From Anaerotignum lactatifermentans (GTDB taxonomy: Bacteria; Bacillota; Clostridia; Lachnospirales; Anaerotignaceae), in contig NZ_JACSNY010000002.1 in NCBI RefSeq assembly GCF_016902535.1, positions 231,221 through 295,220 of the forward strand: 64,000 bases of DNA, written 5' to 3'. Under the pieces are notes generated by a model. The model did no database searches and was not told the origin of the DNA. It was given only the letters and a program-made list of their open reading frames with translations. The position numbers were made by a program, and so were the translations under genes. This document shows, piece after piece, positions 42,729 through 51,964 of the stretch (position 1 is the stretch's first letter; the number at the start of each line of letters is the position of its first letter).

Positions 42729-44129
42729 CTACACGGCTTCCGCCATTTCGTTTTTTCCCATCTCCGCACAGAACTGATTCTGGCGCCGTTTCAGCAAAGT
42801 CCCCATGACTTTAAAATAAACAACAGACGAAATGCAGGCGCTGATAATATCTGTTGCGGATTCCGCAAAAAATACGTTTTCCACACCAAATAAAACGGGA
42901 AAGGCAAGCATGAGACAGAAATAAATGGTTTTTCTTGTGGTGGAAAGTGTAATGGCGTATTTTACCGCCGACAGGCCCGTAAAGCCATCCACAATGGTAT
43001 ACTGCACCGCCAAAGGAATAATCATCCAGCACATAGCCTTGATTGCCTTAACGGAAAGCTCTCTGTAAAATACATCATCTGTAAACAGCCGAACGAAGTA
43101 CGGTGATAATAAATGTGCCGCCAGCATCATAACAGCCGTAAAGATCACACAAAGGAACAATGTATATTTCTGACCGGAGCGGATTCTGTCGATCTGACAG
43201 GCGCCGTAATTGAATCCCAGAATGGGTTGGGAAGAAGATGTGATTCCGCCCAGAGGCAACGTCACCAACAGGAAAAAGCTCTGTGCGATGGTATTGCAGG
43301 TCACCAGCTGATCGCCATAGCCTGGGCCGCCATAGTGCTGAAGCACCATATTCATGGCGATAATCAAAACACTGTCAAAGGCCACAATAACAAAGGGCGA
43401 GAGTCCTGTCAAAAGAATCCGTGCCATCAAAACCTTTTGATATCCGCCAAAAGTAATCCGAACCGGCGGTCTTCTGCCAAACAGAAACAGAAGTACAAAA
43501 ATACAGGAAATCATCTGCGCGATCACTGTTGCCACCGCCGCACCGGCAACCCCAAGGTCCAGCAGAAAAATAAATACAGGGTCCAACACGATATTGGTCA
43601 CAGCGCCGATCAGTACAGAAGTCATGGCAATTTTGGAATAGCCCTGACAGGTGATAAAAGTATTCATCCCCATGGCGAGAATAGCAAACAAACTCCCTGC
43701 CGCGTAAATAGTCATATAGGTATTGGCATAGGGAAATGTAGTTTCACTGGCACCAAATACCATCAGCAGACGATCTTTAAATAAAAAGATAATGATAGTC
43801 ATCAGCAGTGCCATCAAGATCATCAGCAGAAAACAGTTGGCCAGTATTGTTTCCGCGTCCTTGCGTTTTCCTTCTCCCATTTTAATGCTCATTAAAGGAG
43901 ATCCGCCAACGCCGATCCACAGGGAAAAAGACGTAATCAGCGTCACAACAGGGCCACAGACGCCTACACCCGCCAGTGCAGTTTCTCCAATCTGTGGAAT
44001 ATTGCCGATAAAAATACGGTCTACGATACTGTACAGCACATTGATAAACTGGGCAAACATAGCCGGGATGGCCAGCCGAAGCACCAGTCCTTTCATTTCA
44101 TCTGTCCCGAGATTATTTTCTCCCCGCAA
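42729..44129 (-). CDS. MATE-family multidrug/Na+ antiporter (TTG start)
   Basis: 466 residues with twelve helices. I take TTG at 44129, eight bases after GAGGAGG, since the family begins RGENNLGTDEMKGLVLRLAIP; the frame is open to 44204. MATE features: FAQFINVLYSIVDRIFIGN in helix 1 and the mirrored QPILGFNYGA in the second half. Exports drugs or toxic metabolites. Divergent from a second MATE gene, both sharing a 250-base intergenic region. Confidence 0.9.
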   Translation of the reverse strand: MRGENNLGTDEMKGLVLRLAIPAMFAQFINVLYSIVDRIFIGNIPQIGETALAGVGVCGPVVTLITSFSLWIGVGGSPLMSIKMGEGKRKDAETILANCFLLMILMALLMTIIIFLFKDRLLMVFGASETTFPYANTYMTIYAAGSLFAILAMGMNTFITCQGYSKIAMTSVLIGAVTNIVLDPVFIFLLDLGVAGAAVATVIAQMISCIFVLLFLFGRRPPVRITFGGYQKVLMARILLTGLSPFVIVAFDSVLIIAMNMVLQHYGGPGYGDQLVTCNTIAQSFFLLVTLPLGGITSSSQPILGFNYGACQIDRIRSGQKYTLFLCVIFTAVMMLAAHLLSPYFVRLFTDDVFYRELSVKAIKAMCWMIIPLAVQYTIVDGFTGLSAVKYAITLSTTRKTIYFCLMLAFPVLFGVENVFFAESATDIISACISSVVYFKVMGTLLKRRQNQFCAEMGKNEMAEAV

Positions 44130-44252
44130 AAGCGCTTCCTCCTCTCTTCTCTGGCATGAAATGGAACTGCGACAAACATAGCATAAGGAAACAAATTTCG
44201 TCAAGAGTTTTTTAAAAGTACAACCAGAATTTTTTTATCTGGTATTCTTCTG

Positions 44253-44350
44253 TTGACAGATGGTACAGCTTCTCTTATAATAGTACTGTATCTCGGATGC
44301 TTCGTTTGATACATTAGCGCCAACAAGTGTATAACTTGCTGGCGCTTTTT
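44253..44350 (+). promoter_or_regulatory. Consensus SigA promoter and hairpin leader of the second MATE gene
   Basis: TTGACA (44253-44258), 17 bases, TATAAT (44276-44281): perfect consensus. The short leader then folds into GTATC/GATAC (44288-44312) and a stronger terminator-like hairpin (44316-44328 with 44334-44346) with TTTTT, all upstream of the ribosome site. This looks like a conditional attenuator. Confidence 0.7.
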
Positions 44351-44377
44351 CACTCTTTTAGAACAGGAGGTCACAAC

Positions 44378-45724
44378 ATGGAGGAAAACAGCTTTTTGGA
44401 GGGAAAAATCCTGCCGTCTCTGATTAAATTTGCCATCCCTCTGATGCTTTCTTTGGTATTGCAGGCCCTTTACAGCGGCGTAGATCTGATGGTAGTAGGA
44501 AAATTCGGTTCTACCGCCAGCATTTCCGCTGTCTCTACTGGTGGGCAGGTGATGCAGTCTGCCACCGTCATCATTACAGGATTGACTATGGGCGTTACCG
44601 TTTTGCTGGGGCAGGCCATCGGTGCGGGGAAACAAGAAGAAACTGCCGCTATCGTTGCCGGACAGATCCGGCTTCTTATTGTTGTATCATTGTTTTTGAC
44701 GGGTCTTTTGGTCTATTTTGCGGAAGACGCCGCCAGACTGGTCCATGTACCGGAAAAAGCCCTTCCCGAGGCTGTTTCCTATATCCGCATTTGCGCCTCC
44801 GGCATGATCTTTATTACGGCATATAACGCTGTCAGCGGCATTTTCCGCGGCATGGGAGATTCCCGATCCCCTTTTCTGTTTGTATTGATCGCCTGCATAA
44901 TCAATATCATTCTGGATCTCATATTTGTGGGGATTTTTCATCTGTCTGCCGCTGGTGCCGCTATGGCTACCGTATCCGCTCAGGGATGCAGTTTTTTGTT
45001 CGCACTGCTCTATATGACTGCCATAAAGGATCGGCTCCCTTTTCGGATGACAAAAGACAGTTTTCGGCAAAAAGGAAGTATCCGTCGTATCCTTGCCATG
45101 GGGGTTCCCATTGCGGCACAGGATTTTCAGGTAAATATTTCTTTTCTGATTATAACCGCTATCATCAATACACTGGGACTTGTGGAATCCGCCAGCGTAG
45201 GCATCGCGGAAAAGCTCTTTATCTTTTTGGCTCTGGTCCCTATGAGTTTTATGTCAGCCCTTTCCGCCTTTGTGGCCCAAAATGTGGGCGCGGGCAAAAC
45301 GGAGCGTGCCACAAAAGCCTTCTTCGCCGCTGTAAGGATATCCTTTAGCTGTGGCTTTCTGGTATTCCTGCTGACATTCCTTCAAGGAGATCTACTGGCG
45401 TCCATATTTACCTCAGACCCTCAGGTCATTGCTTCGACACAGCTTTATCTGAAAAGCTGCTCCTTTGAATATCTTTTTACAGCGGTGAATTTCTGTTTGC
45501 TGGGATATTTCAATGGCCGTGGGAAAACCAGATTTGTGCTGATTCAGGGCATATTGACCGTGTTTGCTGTCCGCATCCCTCTTTCCTACTGCCTGCGTAT
45601 GATGCCCGGAACCAGTTTAATGCTGATTGGCGTGGCAGTCCCCCTCTCCGCCCTGTTTGAACTTCTGGTCTGCGCTTGGTATTTCCGCCGGCTTCAAAAA
45701 AACACTTCCTCCTGTGAAATATAA
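44378..45724 (+). CDS. MATE-family efflux transporter
   Basis: 448 residues from the ATG at 44378 (GGAGGTCACAAC before it; frame is open from 44327). Twelve helices with NorM/DinF-type motifs: LQALYSGVDLMVVGKFG, VSGIFRGMGDSRSPF, and VAQNVGAGKTERA in the second half. Probably exports cationic toxins or antibiotics. A leader with a terminator hairpin could hold back transcription until a signal. Confidence 0.9.
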   Translation: MEENSFLEGKILPSLIKFAIPLMLSLVLQALYSGVDLMVVGKFGSTASISAVSTGGQVMQSATVIITGLTMGVTVLLGQAIGAGKQEETAAIVAGQIRLLIVVSLFLTGLLVYFAEDAARLVHVPEKALPEAVSYIRICASGMIFITAYNAVSGIFRGMGDSRSPFLFVLIACIINIILDLIFVGIFHLSAAGAAMATVSAQGCSFLFALLYMTAIKDRLPFRMTKDSFRQKGSIRRILAMGVPIAAQDFQVNISFLIITAIINTLGLVESASVGIAEKLFIFLALVPMSFMSALSAFVAQNVGAGKTERATKAFFAAVRISFSCGFLVFLLTFLQGDLLASIFTSDPQVIASTQLYLKSCSFEYLFTAVNFCLLGYFNGRGKTRFVLIQGILTVFAVRIPLSYCLRMMPGTSLMLIGVAVPLSALFELLVCAWYFRRLQKNTSSCEI

Positions 45725-45776
45725 AAACATCCCCGAGAAATCTTATAATCAAAAGATCTCTCAGGGATGTTTTTTA
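45724..45776. terminator. Bidirectional terminator between MATE and uppP genes
   Basis: Long hairpin (AACATCCC/GGGATGTT outer stem) with T-run; the two genes converge on it. Confidence 0.85.
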
Positions 45777-45780
45777 TACT

Positions 45781-46644
45781 TTATGCCGGTGCCAATAAGC
45801 CGAAGTAGGCCAGCACCACTATACCCAAAACGATTCGATACCAGCCAAAAACCTTAAAATCATGCCGCTTGATGTAGCCCATCAGAAATTTGATAACCAG
45901 AATAGACACCACAAAGGCGACTACCATGCCGGTAATCAAAATCGCCGCTTCCATTGCCGTAAAATGGAATCCGAACTGTACAATCTTCAAAAGGCTCGCG
46001 CCAAACATGACGGGAATCGCCAAAAAGAAGGTAAATTCTGCCGCAACTGTTCTGGAGACACCCAGCATCAGTGCGCCTACAATGGTTGCCCCGGAACGGG
46101 ATGTGCCCGGGAAAATGGCTGCAATCAACTGGAAAAAACCAATATACAGCGCCAGACGGAAGGTGATTTCCGATAGTGCGTTGACCTTAGCGCCTTTGCC
46201 TTTATGTCGTTCCTCTACAATAAGGAAAGCGATACCAAATACAATCAGTGCCAGCGCAACCGTCGTGTAGTTATAAAACATTTCTTCGAATTTCTCGCTG
46301 AACAACAAGCCAATGACCGCCGCAGGCACACAGGCCACCAATATTTTCATCCACAGCCAGAAAATATCCAGATTGATATATGAAATCAAACCCGGCTTTT
46401 TCATTCTTCTGGTATAGACCGGTTTCTGGAAAGGAAAGATCTGGTTCCAGAAGATCACTACTACCGCCAAAATCGCCCCCAGCTGGATAACGACTTCAAA
46501 CATTCTGTAAAATTCCTCTGAAACATCCAGGGGCATAAATTCATTAAATAGAATCATATGTCCTGTACTGCTGATGGGCAGCCATTCGGTGATCCCTTCA
46601 ATGATACCAAACAGTGCCGCCTTAAATAACTCTATGAAATCCAT
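45781..46644 (-). CDS. uppP: Undecaprenyl-diphosphatase UppP (BacA)
   Basis: 287 residues with eight helices. Signature motifs GIIEGITEWLPISSTGHMIL (about 14-33) and PGTSRSGATIVGA (about 178-190), which form the active site. Recycles undecaprenyl diphosphate to the monophosphate for peptidoglycan and wall polymer synthesis and gives bacitracin tolerance. GAGAGGT precedes the ATG. Monocistronic. Confidence 0.95.
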   Translation of the reverse strand: MDFIELFKAALFGIIEGITEWLPISSTGHMILFNEFMPLDVSEEFYRMFEVVIQLGAILAVVVIFWNQIFPFQKPVYTRRMKKPGLISYINLDIFWLWMKILVACVPAAVIGLLFSEKFEEMFYNYTTVALALIVFGIAFLIVEERHKGKGAKVNALSEITFRLALYIGFFQLIAAIFPGTSRSGATIVGALMLGVSRTVAAEFTFFLAIPVMFGASLLKIVQFGFHFTAMEAAILITGMVVAFVVSILVIKFLMGYIKRHDFKVFGWYRIVLGIVVLAYFGLLAPA

Positions 46645-46738
46645 AATTTACCTCTCATGCCTTTTTTATTGTCTTTGTATCTGTTCCATTATACTTTGTT
46701 TTTCCTGATTTATCCATGGAAGATGCCGTAAAATTTTC

Positions 46739-47665
46739 TTAATTTTCTTCCAGCAGCTGCTCCACTTCCTGCCGGTATACCTTGAGACTATTGGCTTTTC
46801 TGATTTTCTTCAAAGCTTTGCTGGAGTCTGGGAACATATACGCCCAATAGGCCCAAAGCTCTTTCATTTTAAACAGCGTATTTCTATCCCCAGACATATA
46901 TTCCTCGTAACGGGCACACAGTTCTTCATGGAAGGCAGCAAATTCTCGCTTTTCCATAGCACAGCCGCCCCGGATTCTCCGGAAAAGAGACGGGTCCAAA
47001 AGCGCACCTCTGCCGATCATCATACCGGAAAGCTGCGGGAACATCTCTTTCATCTCCTTAAAATCCTCCACGGTGCAGATATCTCCATTATAACAAAGCG
47101 GCAGTTTGCATTCCTTCGCCACTTCTTTAAATATATCTCTTCTGGGCTGATTTTTATAATAGTCCTCCCGCACTCTGGCATGGAGAATCCATTCTTTCAG
47201 AGGATAATCCTGCAAAACCTCCATTAAGTCAAAGACCTCTTCCGGCTCTCGCATACCCAGACGTGTTTTAATGGAGATCTCCATTGGTGCATGTGCGCAG
47301 GCTTCTTCCAGAAAGCGGCGCAGTCCATCCAGATCCCGCAGCATTCCCGCGCCCTTTCCTTTTGCTACTACTGTCCCAGACGGACAGCCGCAGTTAAAAT
47401 TGACTTCCTGATACCCCATTTCTGCCAGAACCCTGGCTGTACCTAGGAATACAGAGGCCCGGTTCGCCATGATCTGCGGCACCAGCCTAATACCTTCGTT
47501 ATGCTCCGGCAAAACATCCCCTCGTTCCCGGTTTGTCATCCATTGATCCTGCACCGGTGCCAGAAAAGGCGAATAATACTGGTCCGCTCCACCAAAATGC
47601 TTTGCAAAAACAGTGCGGAAAATATATCCCGTGATCCCCTCCATAGGGGCAAAATACAGCTTCAT
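46739..47665 (-). CDS. tRNA-dihydrouridine synthase (Dus family)
   Basis: 308 residues. TIM barrel with FMN: PMEGITGYIFR at residue 7, the catalytic Cys segment NFNCGCPSGTVVAKGKGAGML-type (C93-C95 region), KTRLG, LHARVREDYY and MIGRGALLDP. Reduces uridines in tRNA D-loops with NADPH. The specific position (DusA/B/C type) cannot be told. AAGGAG precedes the ATG; monocistronic. Confidence 0.88.
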   Translation of the reverse strand: MKLYFAPMEGITGYIFRTVFAKHFGGADQYYSPFLAPVQDQWMTNRERGDVLPEHNEGIRLVPQIMANRASVFLGTARVLAEMGYQEVNFNCGCPSGTVVAKGKGAGMLRDLDGLRRFLEEACAHAPMEISIKTRLGMREPEEVFDLMEVLQDYPLKEWILHARVREDYYKNQPRRDIFKEVAKECKLPLCYNGDICTVEDFKEMKEMFPQLSGMMIGRGALLDPSLFRRIRGGCAMEKREFAAFHEELCARYEEYMSGDRNTLFKMKELWAYWAYMFPDSSKALKKIRKANSLKVYRQEVEQLLEEN

Positions 47666-47706
47666 AAAACTCTCCTTATCTCTTGTGACACATATGCTCT
47701 ATCATA

Positions 47707-48954
47707 TCACAGATCCTCTCCGGAAAAAAGCCCCTTCCACTGCTCCTTCCATTTCAGCCGCTTCTGTCTGCCGTAAATAGACGCAAAAGGAGAAAACAAA
47801 TGGGCCATAAGACAAACCACCAGAAAGAACGGTGCCATGGAAAAACCGAATACCTCACAGCCAATCAGTATCGGCGCAAAAATAGTATTGGTTGCGCTGC
47901 CAAAAACAGTAGCGTATCCCAGCGCAGCTGTAAAAGCCACAGGCATCCCAAAGAAGCCGGAAAGCGCCACGCCCAAAGAGGCACCCATAGAAAACAGAGG
48001 CGTTACCTCCCCGCCCTGAAATCCAATGGCCAGCGTAAAAACAGTTAACAGCAGCTTGATTATCCAATCATAAGACAGAATTTCTTCTCCCGAAAAAGAG
48101 GCCGAGATTAAATTGGTTCCCAAACCGCAATATCTGCCCTTCCCCAGTACCATAAGACAAACCGTCAGAACAATGCCAAAGAAAAAAATCCGCTTTACCG
48201 GATGCGGAATCCACTGAACTGCTCTTTTTTTGGCCAGAGAAAGCAGCCAGGCGAAAAACGTCCCCGTCATTCCGAACAAAATGCCAAGAAGCAGAAGTTT
48301 TCCCCACATCGCCGGAGAAATGTCCGGCAATTCCAAAATCTCAACCGTAAATTTTTCCAGCCGCAGAAAAGAAGAGACACCATAGGCAGCGAAAGATGCC
48401 GTAAGAGCCGGCAGAAGGGCTCCCACAGCCAAACGGCCTACCAGCAATACTTCCACCGCAAAGGCGGCCGCTGCCAGAGGTGTCTGGAAAAGCCCGGCAA
48501 AGCCTGCCGCCATACCGACCATCAAATAAATACGGGCGGCTCCCGCTTCACTATTATTTCGGCTCATCCTGTTGGAGACAGCGGCGCCGATCTGCACAGC
48601 CACCCCTTCTCTTCCGGCACTTCCCCCAAAGAGATGGGTCAGCCAGGTACTAACCATTATCAGAGGAATCAATCTCGTGGGAATCCGCTGCTTTTCTCCA
48701 TGGCCAACAGAAAAAACCAGCCCCATGCCTTCCTTGCTTTCGCCGCCCCATGTTTCATAGGCCCAAACCATGGCGGCCCCGGCCAATGCCAGAAAAGGCA
48801 AAAAATGCATTGGCGCGCTGTCCCGTATTTTTGTAATAAACAACAGCATATGCCCAAAAACAGCTGTAATAGCCCCTGCTGCCGCCCCAATGGGGATACT
48901 CCAGGCTATGATCTTCCACATATCCTTTCCCAGTCCAAATCGATATGGATGCAT
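47707..48954 (-). CDS. CLC-F type fluoride/proton antiporter
   Basis: 415 residues, ClC fold. Gating-Glu motif GREGV at 114-118 and GGEVTP at 314-319 in the place where chloride-type ClCs have GxFxP; this variant is typical of the fluoride-exporting CLC-F branch. The fluoride riboswitch directly upstream agrees. Exports F- in exchange for H+. No crcB/fluc gene in the window. ATG follows AAAGGGG. Confidence 0.9.
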   Translation of the reverse strand: MHPYRFGLGKDMWKIIAWSIPIGAAAGAITAVFGHMLLFITKIRDSAPMHFLPFLALAGAAMVWAYETWGGESKEGMGLVFSVGHGEKQRIPTRLIPLIMVSTWLTHLFGGSAGREGVAVQIGAAVSNRMSRNNSEAGAARIYLMVGMAAGFAGLFQTPLAAAAFAVEVLLVGRLAVGALLPALTASFAAYGVSSFLRLEKFTVEILELPDISPAMWGKLLLLGILFGMTGTFFAWLLSLAKKRAVQWIPHPVKRIFFFGIVLTVCLMVLGKGRYCGLGTNLISASFSGEEILSYDWIIKLLLTVFTLAIGFQGGEVTPLFSMGASLGVALSGFFGMPVAFTAALGYATVFGSATNTIFAPILIGCEVFGFSMAPFFLVVCLMAHLFSPFASIYGRQKRLKWKEQWKGLFSGEDL

Positions 48955-48974
48955 TTTCTCTGCCCCTTTCCCAA

Positions 48975-49068
48975 TAAAAAAGCTGATGACACTGTAATAA
49001 AATCACAGAAGTCATCAGCCTTATTTCATGCGCTTTCGGTTTCCCGCGGGAGAACTTCATTCCCTTAA
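48975..49068 (-). promoter_or_regulatory. Fluoride riboswitch (crcB motif) with transcription terminator
   Basis: Minus strand from about 49068: AAGGGAATG, GTTCTCCC, AAACCG and then GGCTGATGACTTCTG, matching the crcB-motif order of conserved blocks (GGNGAUGG, GUNCNCC, AACCGC, GGCUGAUGRCUCCU) with a few changes. The GCTGATGAC block (49019-49011) is also the left arm of a terminator (right arm 48990-48982, then six T), so ligand binding should stop termination and switch on the CLC-F gene. Confidence 0.85.
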
Positions 49069-49078
49069 ATTCTTATGT

Positions 49079-49107
49079 AGTTTATCATTGTTTTTTTCCG
49101 CTGTCAA
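49079..49107 (-). promoter_or_regulatory. SigA promoter of the fluoride-responsive gene
   Basis: Minus strand TTGACA (49107-49102), 17 bases, TAAACT (49084-49079). The -35 overlaps the stop codon of the nitrilase gene upstream. Transcription would begin just before the aptamer. Confidence 0.7.
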
Positions 49108-50027
49108 CCCTCATGGACACGCAATTCCAATACATCCGGTCTGGAGTAATGGCCGCTGCCGTCAAATTCCATACGGCTGGCCGGTACCTTATCCATATCC
49201 AAATCTGCGTAAATGATCTCTTCCTTATCCCATACAGGTTCTGTTTCGTAATGGCCGTAAGGGTCTACAACACAGCTGCCGCCGCGGCATACAATCTCCG
49301 GCAGTTTGGCGATTTCTTCCGGACAATGAAGATCCTTGGGATACATATCTCTGGTAAAGTACATATCGCAGTTGATAAAATAGCAATGACCTTCGATGGC
49401 AATATGGCGGATGGTGGCCTGCCATTCTTCGTTGTCGTTGGTATTGGGGGAAATGTACAGTGTCAGCCCCTTATCATAAAGAGCGACTCTTGCCAAAGGC
49501 ATATAGCTTTCCCAGCAGATCAGGCTGCCCATAACGCCCCAGGGTGTTTCCGCCACAGGGAAGTAATCCTTGTTGGCATCGCCCCATACCACACGCTCTG
49601 CGCCGGTGGGTTTCAATTTTCTATGTACGGTAATCAGATTTCCTTCCGGATCAAAGAACAGGTTTGTGTTATACAGTGTTGCGGTTTGTGTATCACGTTC
49701 GGAAACGCCTACACTTACATAAGCGCCGGCTGCCTTTGCCGCAGCGCCAATGGCTTCTGTTTCCGGTCCGGGCACAACAACGGAATTGTCATAATACATT
49801 TTCCAGTCCAGTCTGCCTTCGGCATTTCTGCTTCCTACCGTAAAGCCAAAGGTCATGCCATAAGGATAGCCGGGAATAAACAGCTCCGGAAATACAATCA
49901 GTTCCGCTTTTTCTTTCGCGGCCTTCTGGATGTATTCTACTGTTTTCTTTGTGGACGCTTCCTTATCGAACATCACAGGAGCGGCCTGTACCACAGCAAT
50001 ACGACAGTTCTTTCTCAAGTCTTTCAT
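49104..50027 (-). CDS. Nitrilase (carbon-nitrogen hydrolase, branch 1)
   Basis: 307 residues from the ATG at 50027, preceded by AGAGGGA. Catalytic triad: E48 in FPELFIPGYPYG, K137 in HRKLKPT, C171 in GSLICWESYMPLAR. The CWESYMPLAR and HIAIEGHCYFINCDMY pieces are those of true nitrilases rather than amidases. Hydrolyses a nitrile to acid and ammonia; substrate unknown. Monocistronic; the next promoter starts within its stop codon. Confidence 0.88.
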   Translation of the reverse strand: MKDLRKNCRIAVVQAAPVMFDKEASTKKTVEYIQKAAKEKAELIVFPELFIPGYPYGMTFGFTVGSRNAEGRLDWKMYYDNSVVVPGPETEAIGAAAKAAGAYVSVGVSERDTQTATLYNTNLFFDPEGNLITVHRKLKPTGAERVVWGDANKDYFPVAETPWGVMGSLICWESYMPLARVALYDKGLTLYISPNTNDNEEWQATIRHIAIEGHCYFINCDMYFTRDMYPKDLHCPEEIAKLPEIVCRGGSCVVDPYGHYETEPVWDKEEIIYADLDMDKVPASRMEFDGSGHYSRPDVLELRVHEG

Positions 50028-50127
50028 GTGAATCCCTCTTTTCCGCAAAATATATTCGTAAGTTATTTAGTACATATATTATAACATATTTTACAGATAA
50101 AAGTACATCTTTTTTTCTGATTTCATC

Positions 50128-51684
50128 TTAAAACCCACACATATCCATAGTCAAATACAATGTCTTTGTGTTGGACGCAACGCCAACACCGGCATGGGTC
50201 ATGGTTTCATCCGTAATAATGTTGAATCTGCCTGTATTTTTAAGCAGCTCAGTAAACAGCTCCGGCACATCTCCTCTGACATTGGCAATTACTTCGGAAG
50301 CCGTATGGAAATCTACAGCTTTTTTCTGCATCCTGGCAAAAGGCGTAGTACCATCGGGATTGTTATAATCGAAATAGTTCTGTTTTACCATGTCGGCGCT
50401 ATGGTCCACGGAAGTTGCGGCCAAATTTTCTTCCCAAACCAAAGGTTCCTCATTTTCCAATACACGCAGTGTATTGATGAGTGCAAAAATTTCTTCGGCA
50501 ATATCCTCACGAAGAGAAAGATTTGTACCGCTGGTCAGATGGTCGCCTTTGGCAAATGTCAAATCCGTTACAAGAACTCCACGAATCTGCCCGATATAAT
50601 CCATGGGAAACATGACCTGAACAGTGTCATCCTCGTAAATCCCGCTGTGGCTGTACGCACTGATACGGATATCCGCGTCCATTTGAGAAGGCAGTTCAGG
50701 TACAGTTTTGCCATTCCAGACCATTTCGTCTGCCAAAATGTAAAACGTAATGACCTGATTCTTCTGGATTGATGCCAGCAGACAGATGTTATCATCCGCA
50801 TCATATACATACCGTGTCAGACCATATACCGTATCATCCACGGAGGAAGGTTCTCCCCAAATGGATTTCAGCTCGGATACTGTCATACCCACGGAAATTT
50901 TCTTTCCATGAACAGATACTGAAGCGGCAGCAGTATACGTTTCCCCAGCTCCGGCTTCTTCCTGCGTGGGAGAATCTGGTTCCGGGCTTACTTCCTCAGA
51001 AGCAGCAGACTCCTCCTGCCCTTCCTCTTCCGCAATAGAACTCTCCGGCGTCGTAACCTGGCCGCCGCCTGTATATTCCTGCGCATATTCCATTACATTG
51101 ACCAGTACCACAAGAGCCTCCTGTACCCTTAGGGAATTGTGAGGCAAAAATGTTCCATCAGTGTACCCAGACATAAATCCCGCCGCACTGATCTGGTGAA
51201 TATAATTCTGACTGGTTTCTTTCAGACCGGAAATATCCGTAAAAGTACGGCTGTCTCCCTGCTCTTCCAGCGGAATGCCGCAGGCATTGAGAAGTCTGGA
51301 CAGGATAATGCAGAGCTGCTCCCGGGTCAAGGGAGAATCAGGACGGAAGGTACCATCTCCCATACCGGAGATGATTTTCAGTTCACTGGCCGCAAGCACA
51401 TCCGGGTCCGAACAATCCGTAAATGTACTTGTCCCGGAAGGAACCGCTGCTTTTCCGGTAATTTGTTCATATAATGCCATTGCCGACTGGCAAAACTCCG
51501 CGCGGGTGATAGGAGAAGTTGCTTTTTGCAGTAATGTCTCTGTGGCAATCCCATTTTCATAGGCCTTTTCCACCATTGGCCGGGCCCAGGACTGCGCATT
51601 TGTGGACACCGCCGCGAAAACAGGCTGTAATCCCATACAAACCGCAAGAATGGCTGCCAGCAGACAAGCCGTCAGCTTTTTCAT
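50128..51684 (-). CDS. Surface protein with three SLH domains and a CAP domain
   Basis: 518 residues. Signal peptide (cleavage after FAA, about 25). SLH repeats at about 30-205 (FTDCSDPDVLAASELKI, FTDISGLKETSQNYIHQI). Glu/Pro/Ser-rich linker (about 215-255), a CAP-associated N-like domain (VGMTVSELKSIWGEPSSVD), and a C-terminal CAP/SCP-PR1 domain with VDHSADMVKQNYFDYNNPDG (about 430-450) and HAGVGVA. CAP domains in bacteria are of unclear function, some bind sterols or act in the envelope. GGAG precedes the ATG. Confidence 0.88.
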   Translation of the reverse strand: MKKLTACLLAAILAVCMGLQPVFAAVSTNAQSWARPMVEKAYENGIATETLLQKATSPITRAEFCQSAMALYEQITGKAAVPSGTSTFTDCSDPDVLAASELKIISGMGDGTFRPDSPLTREQLCIILSRLLNACGIPLEEQGDSRTFTDISGLKETSQNYIHQISAAGFMSGYTDGTFLPHNSLRVQEALVVLVNVMEYAQEYTGGGQVTTPESSIAEEEGQEESAASEEVSPEPDSPTQEEAGAGETYTAAASVSVHGKKISVGMTVSELKSIWGEPSSVDDTVYGLTRYVYDADDNICLLASIQKNQVITFYILADEMVWNGKTVPELPSQMDADIRISAYSHSGIYEDDTVQVMFPMDYIGQIRGVLVTDLTFAKGDHLTSGTNLSLREDIAEEIFALINTLRVLENEEPLVWEENLAATSVDHSADMVKQNYFDYNNPDGTTPFARMQKKAVDFHTASEVIANVRGDVPELFTELLKNTGRFNIITDETMTHAGVGVASNTKTLYLTMDMCGF

Positions 51685-51924
51685 ACGATCACTCCTTTAT
51701 GTTTCTGAATTTCTATGATTCTTTAATGGTCCATGGATCTAAAGATCCGAAAACATATTTTGTTCCGCCTTGATTTGAAATTATTATACCATACTTCCTG
51801 AAAATGGCAAGAAAAAGGCATGTATCCGCCATTTCTGCGACAAAATAAGTCAAAATAAAGTTGTAATTCTCCACTGAAGTGTATTTTTTACCATAAAAAG
51901 ATCAAAACATTTTTTCCTCTCTCC

Positions 51925-51954
51925 AAAAAAAGAAGAGGCCCCGAAAGACCTCTT
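51925..51954 (-). terminator. Terminator after the SCIFF maturase gene
   Basis: Eight-base-pair hairpin (51933-51940 with 51947-51954) and a run of seven T on the minus strand. The 51685-51924 interval between it and the SLH-CAP gene is A/T-rich with nothing else seen. Confidence 0.75.
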
Positions 51955-51964
51955 ATGATTTGAT

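Noticed and set aside
44288..44350. Mini-ykkC (guanidine-II) riboswitch upstream of the MATE gene
   Set aside because: Two hairpins are present but neither loop carries the ACGR signature.
50128..51684. SLH-CAP gene as part of the SCIFF operon
   Set aside because: A terminator at 51925-51954 and a 280-base gap separate it from the maturase gene.
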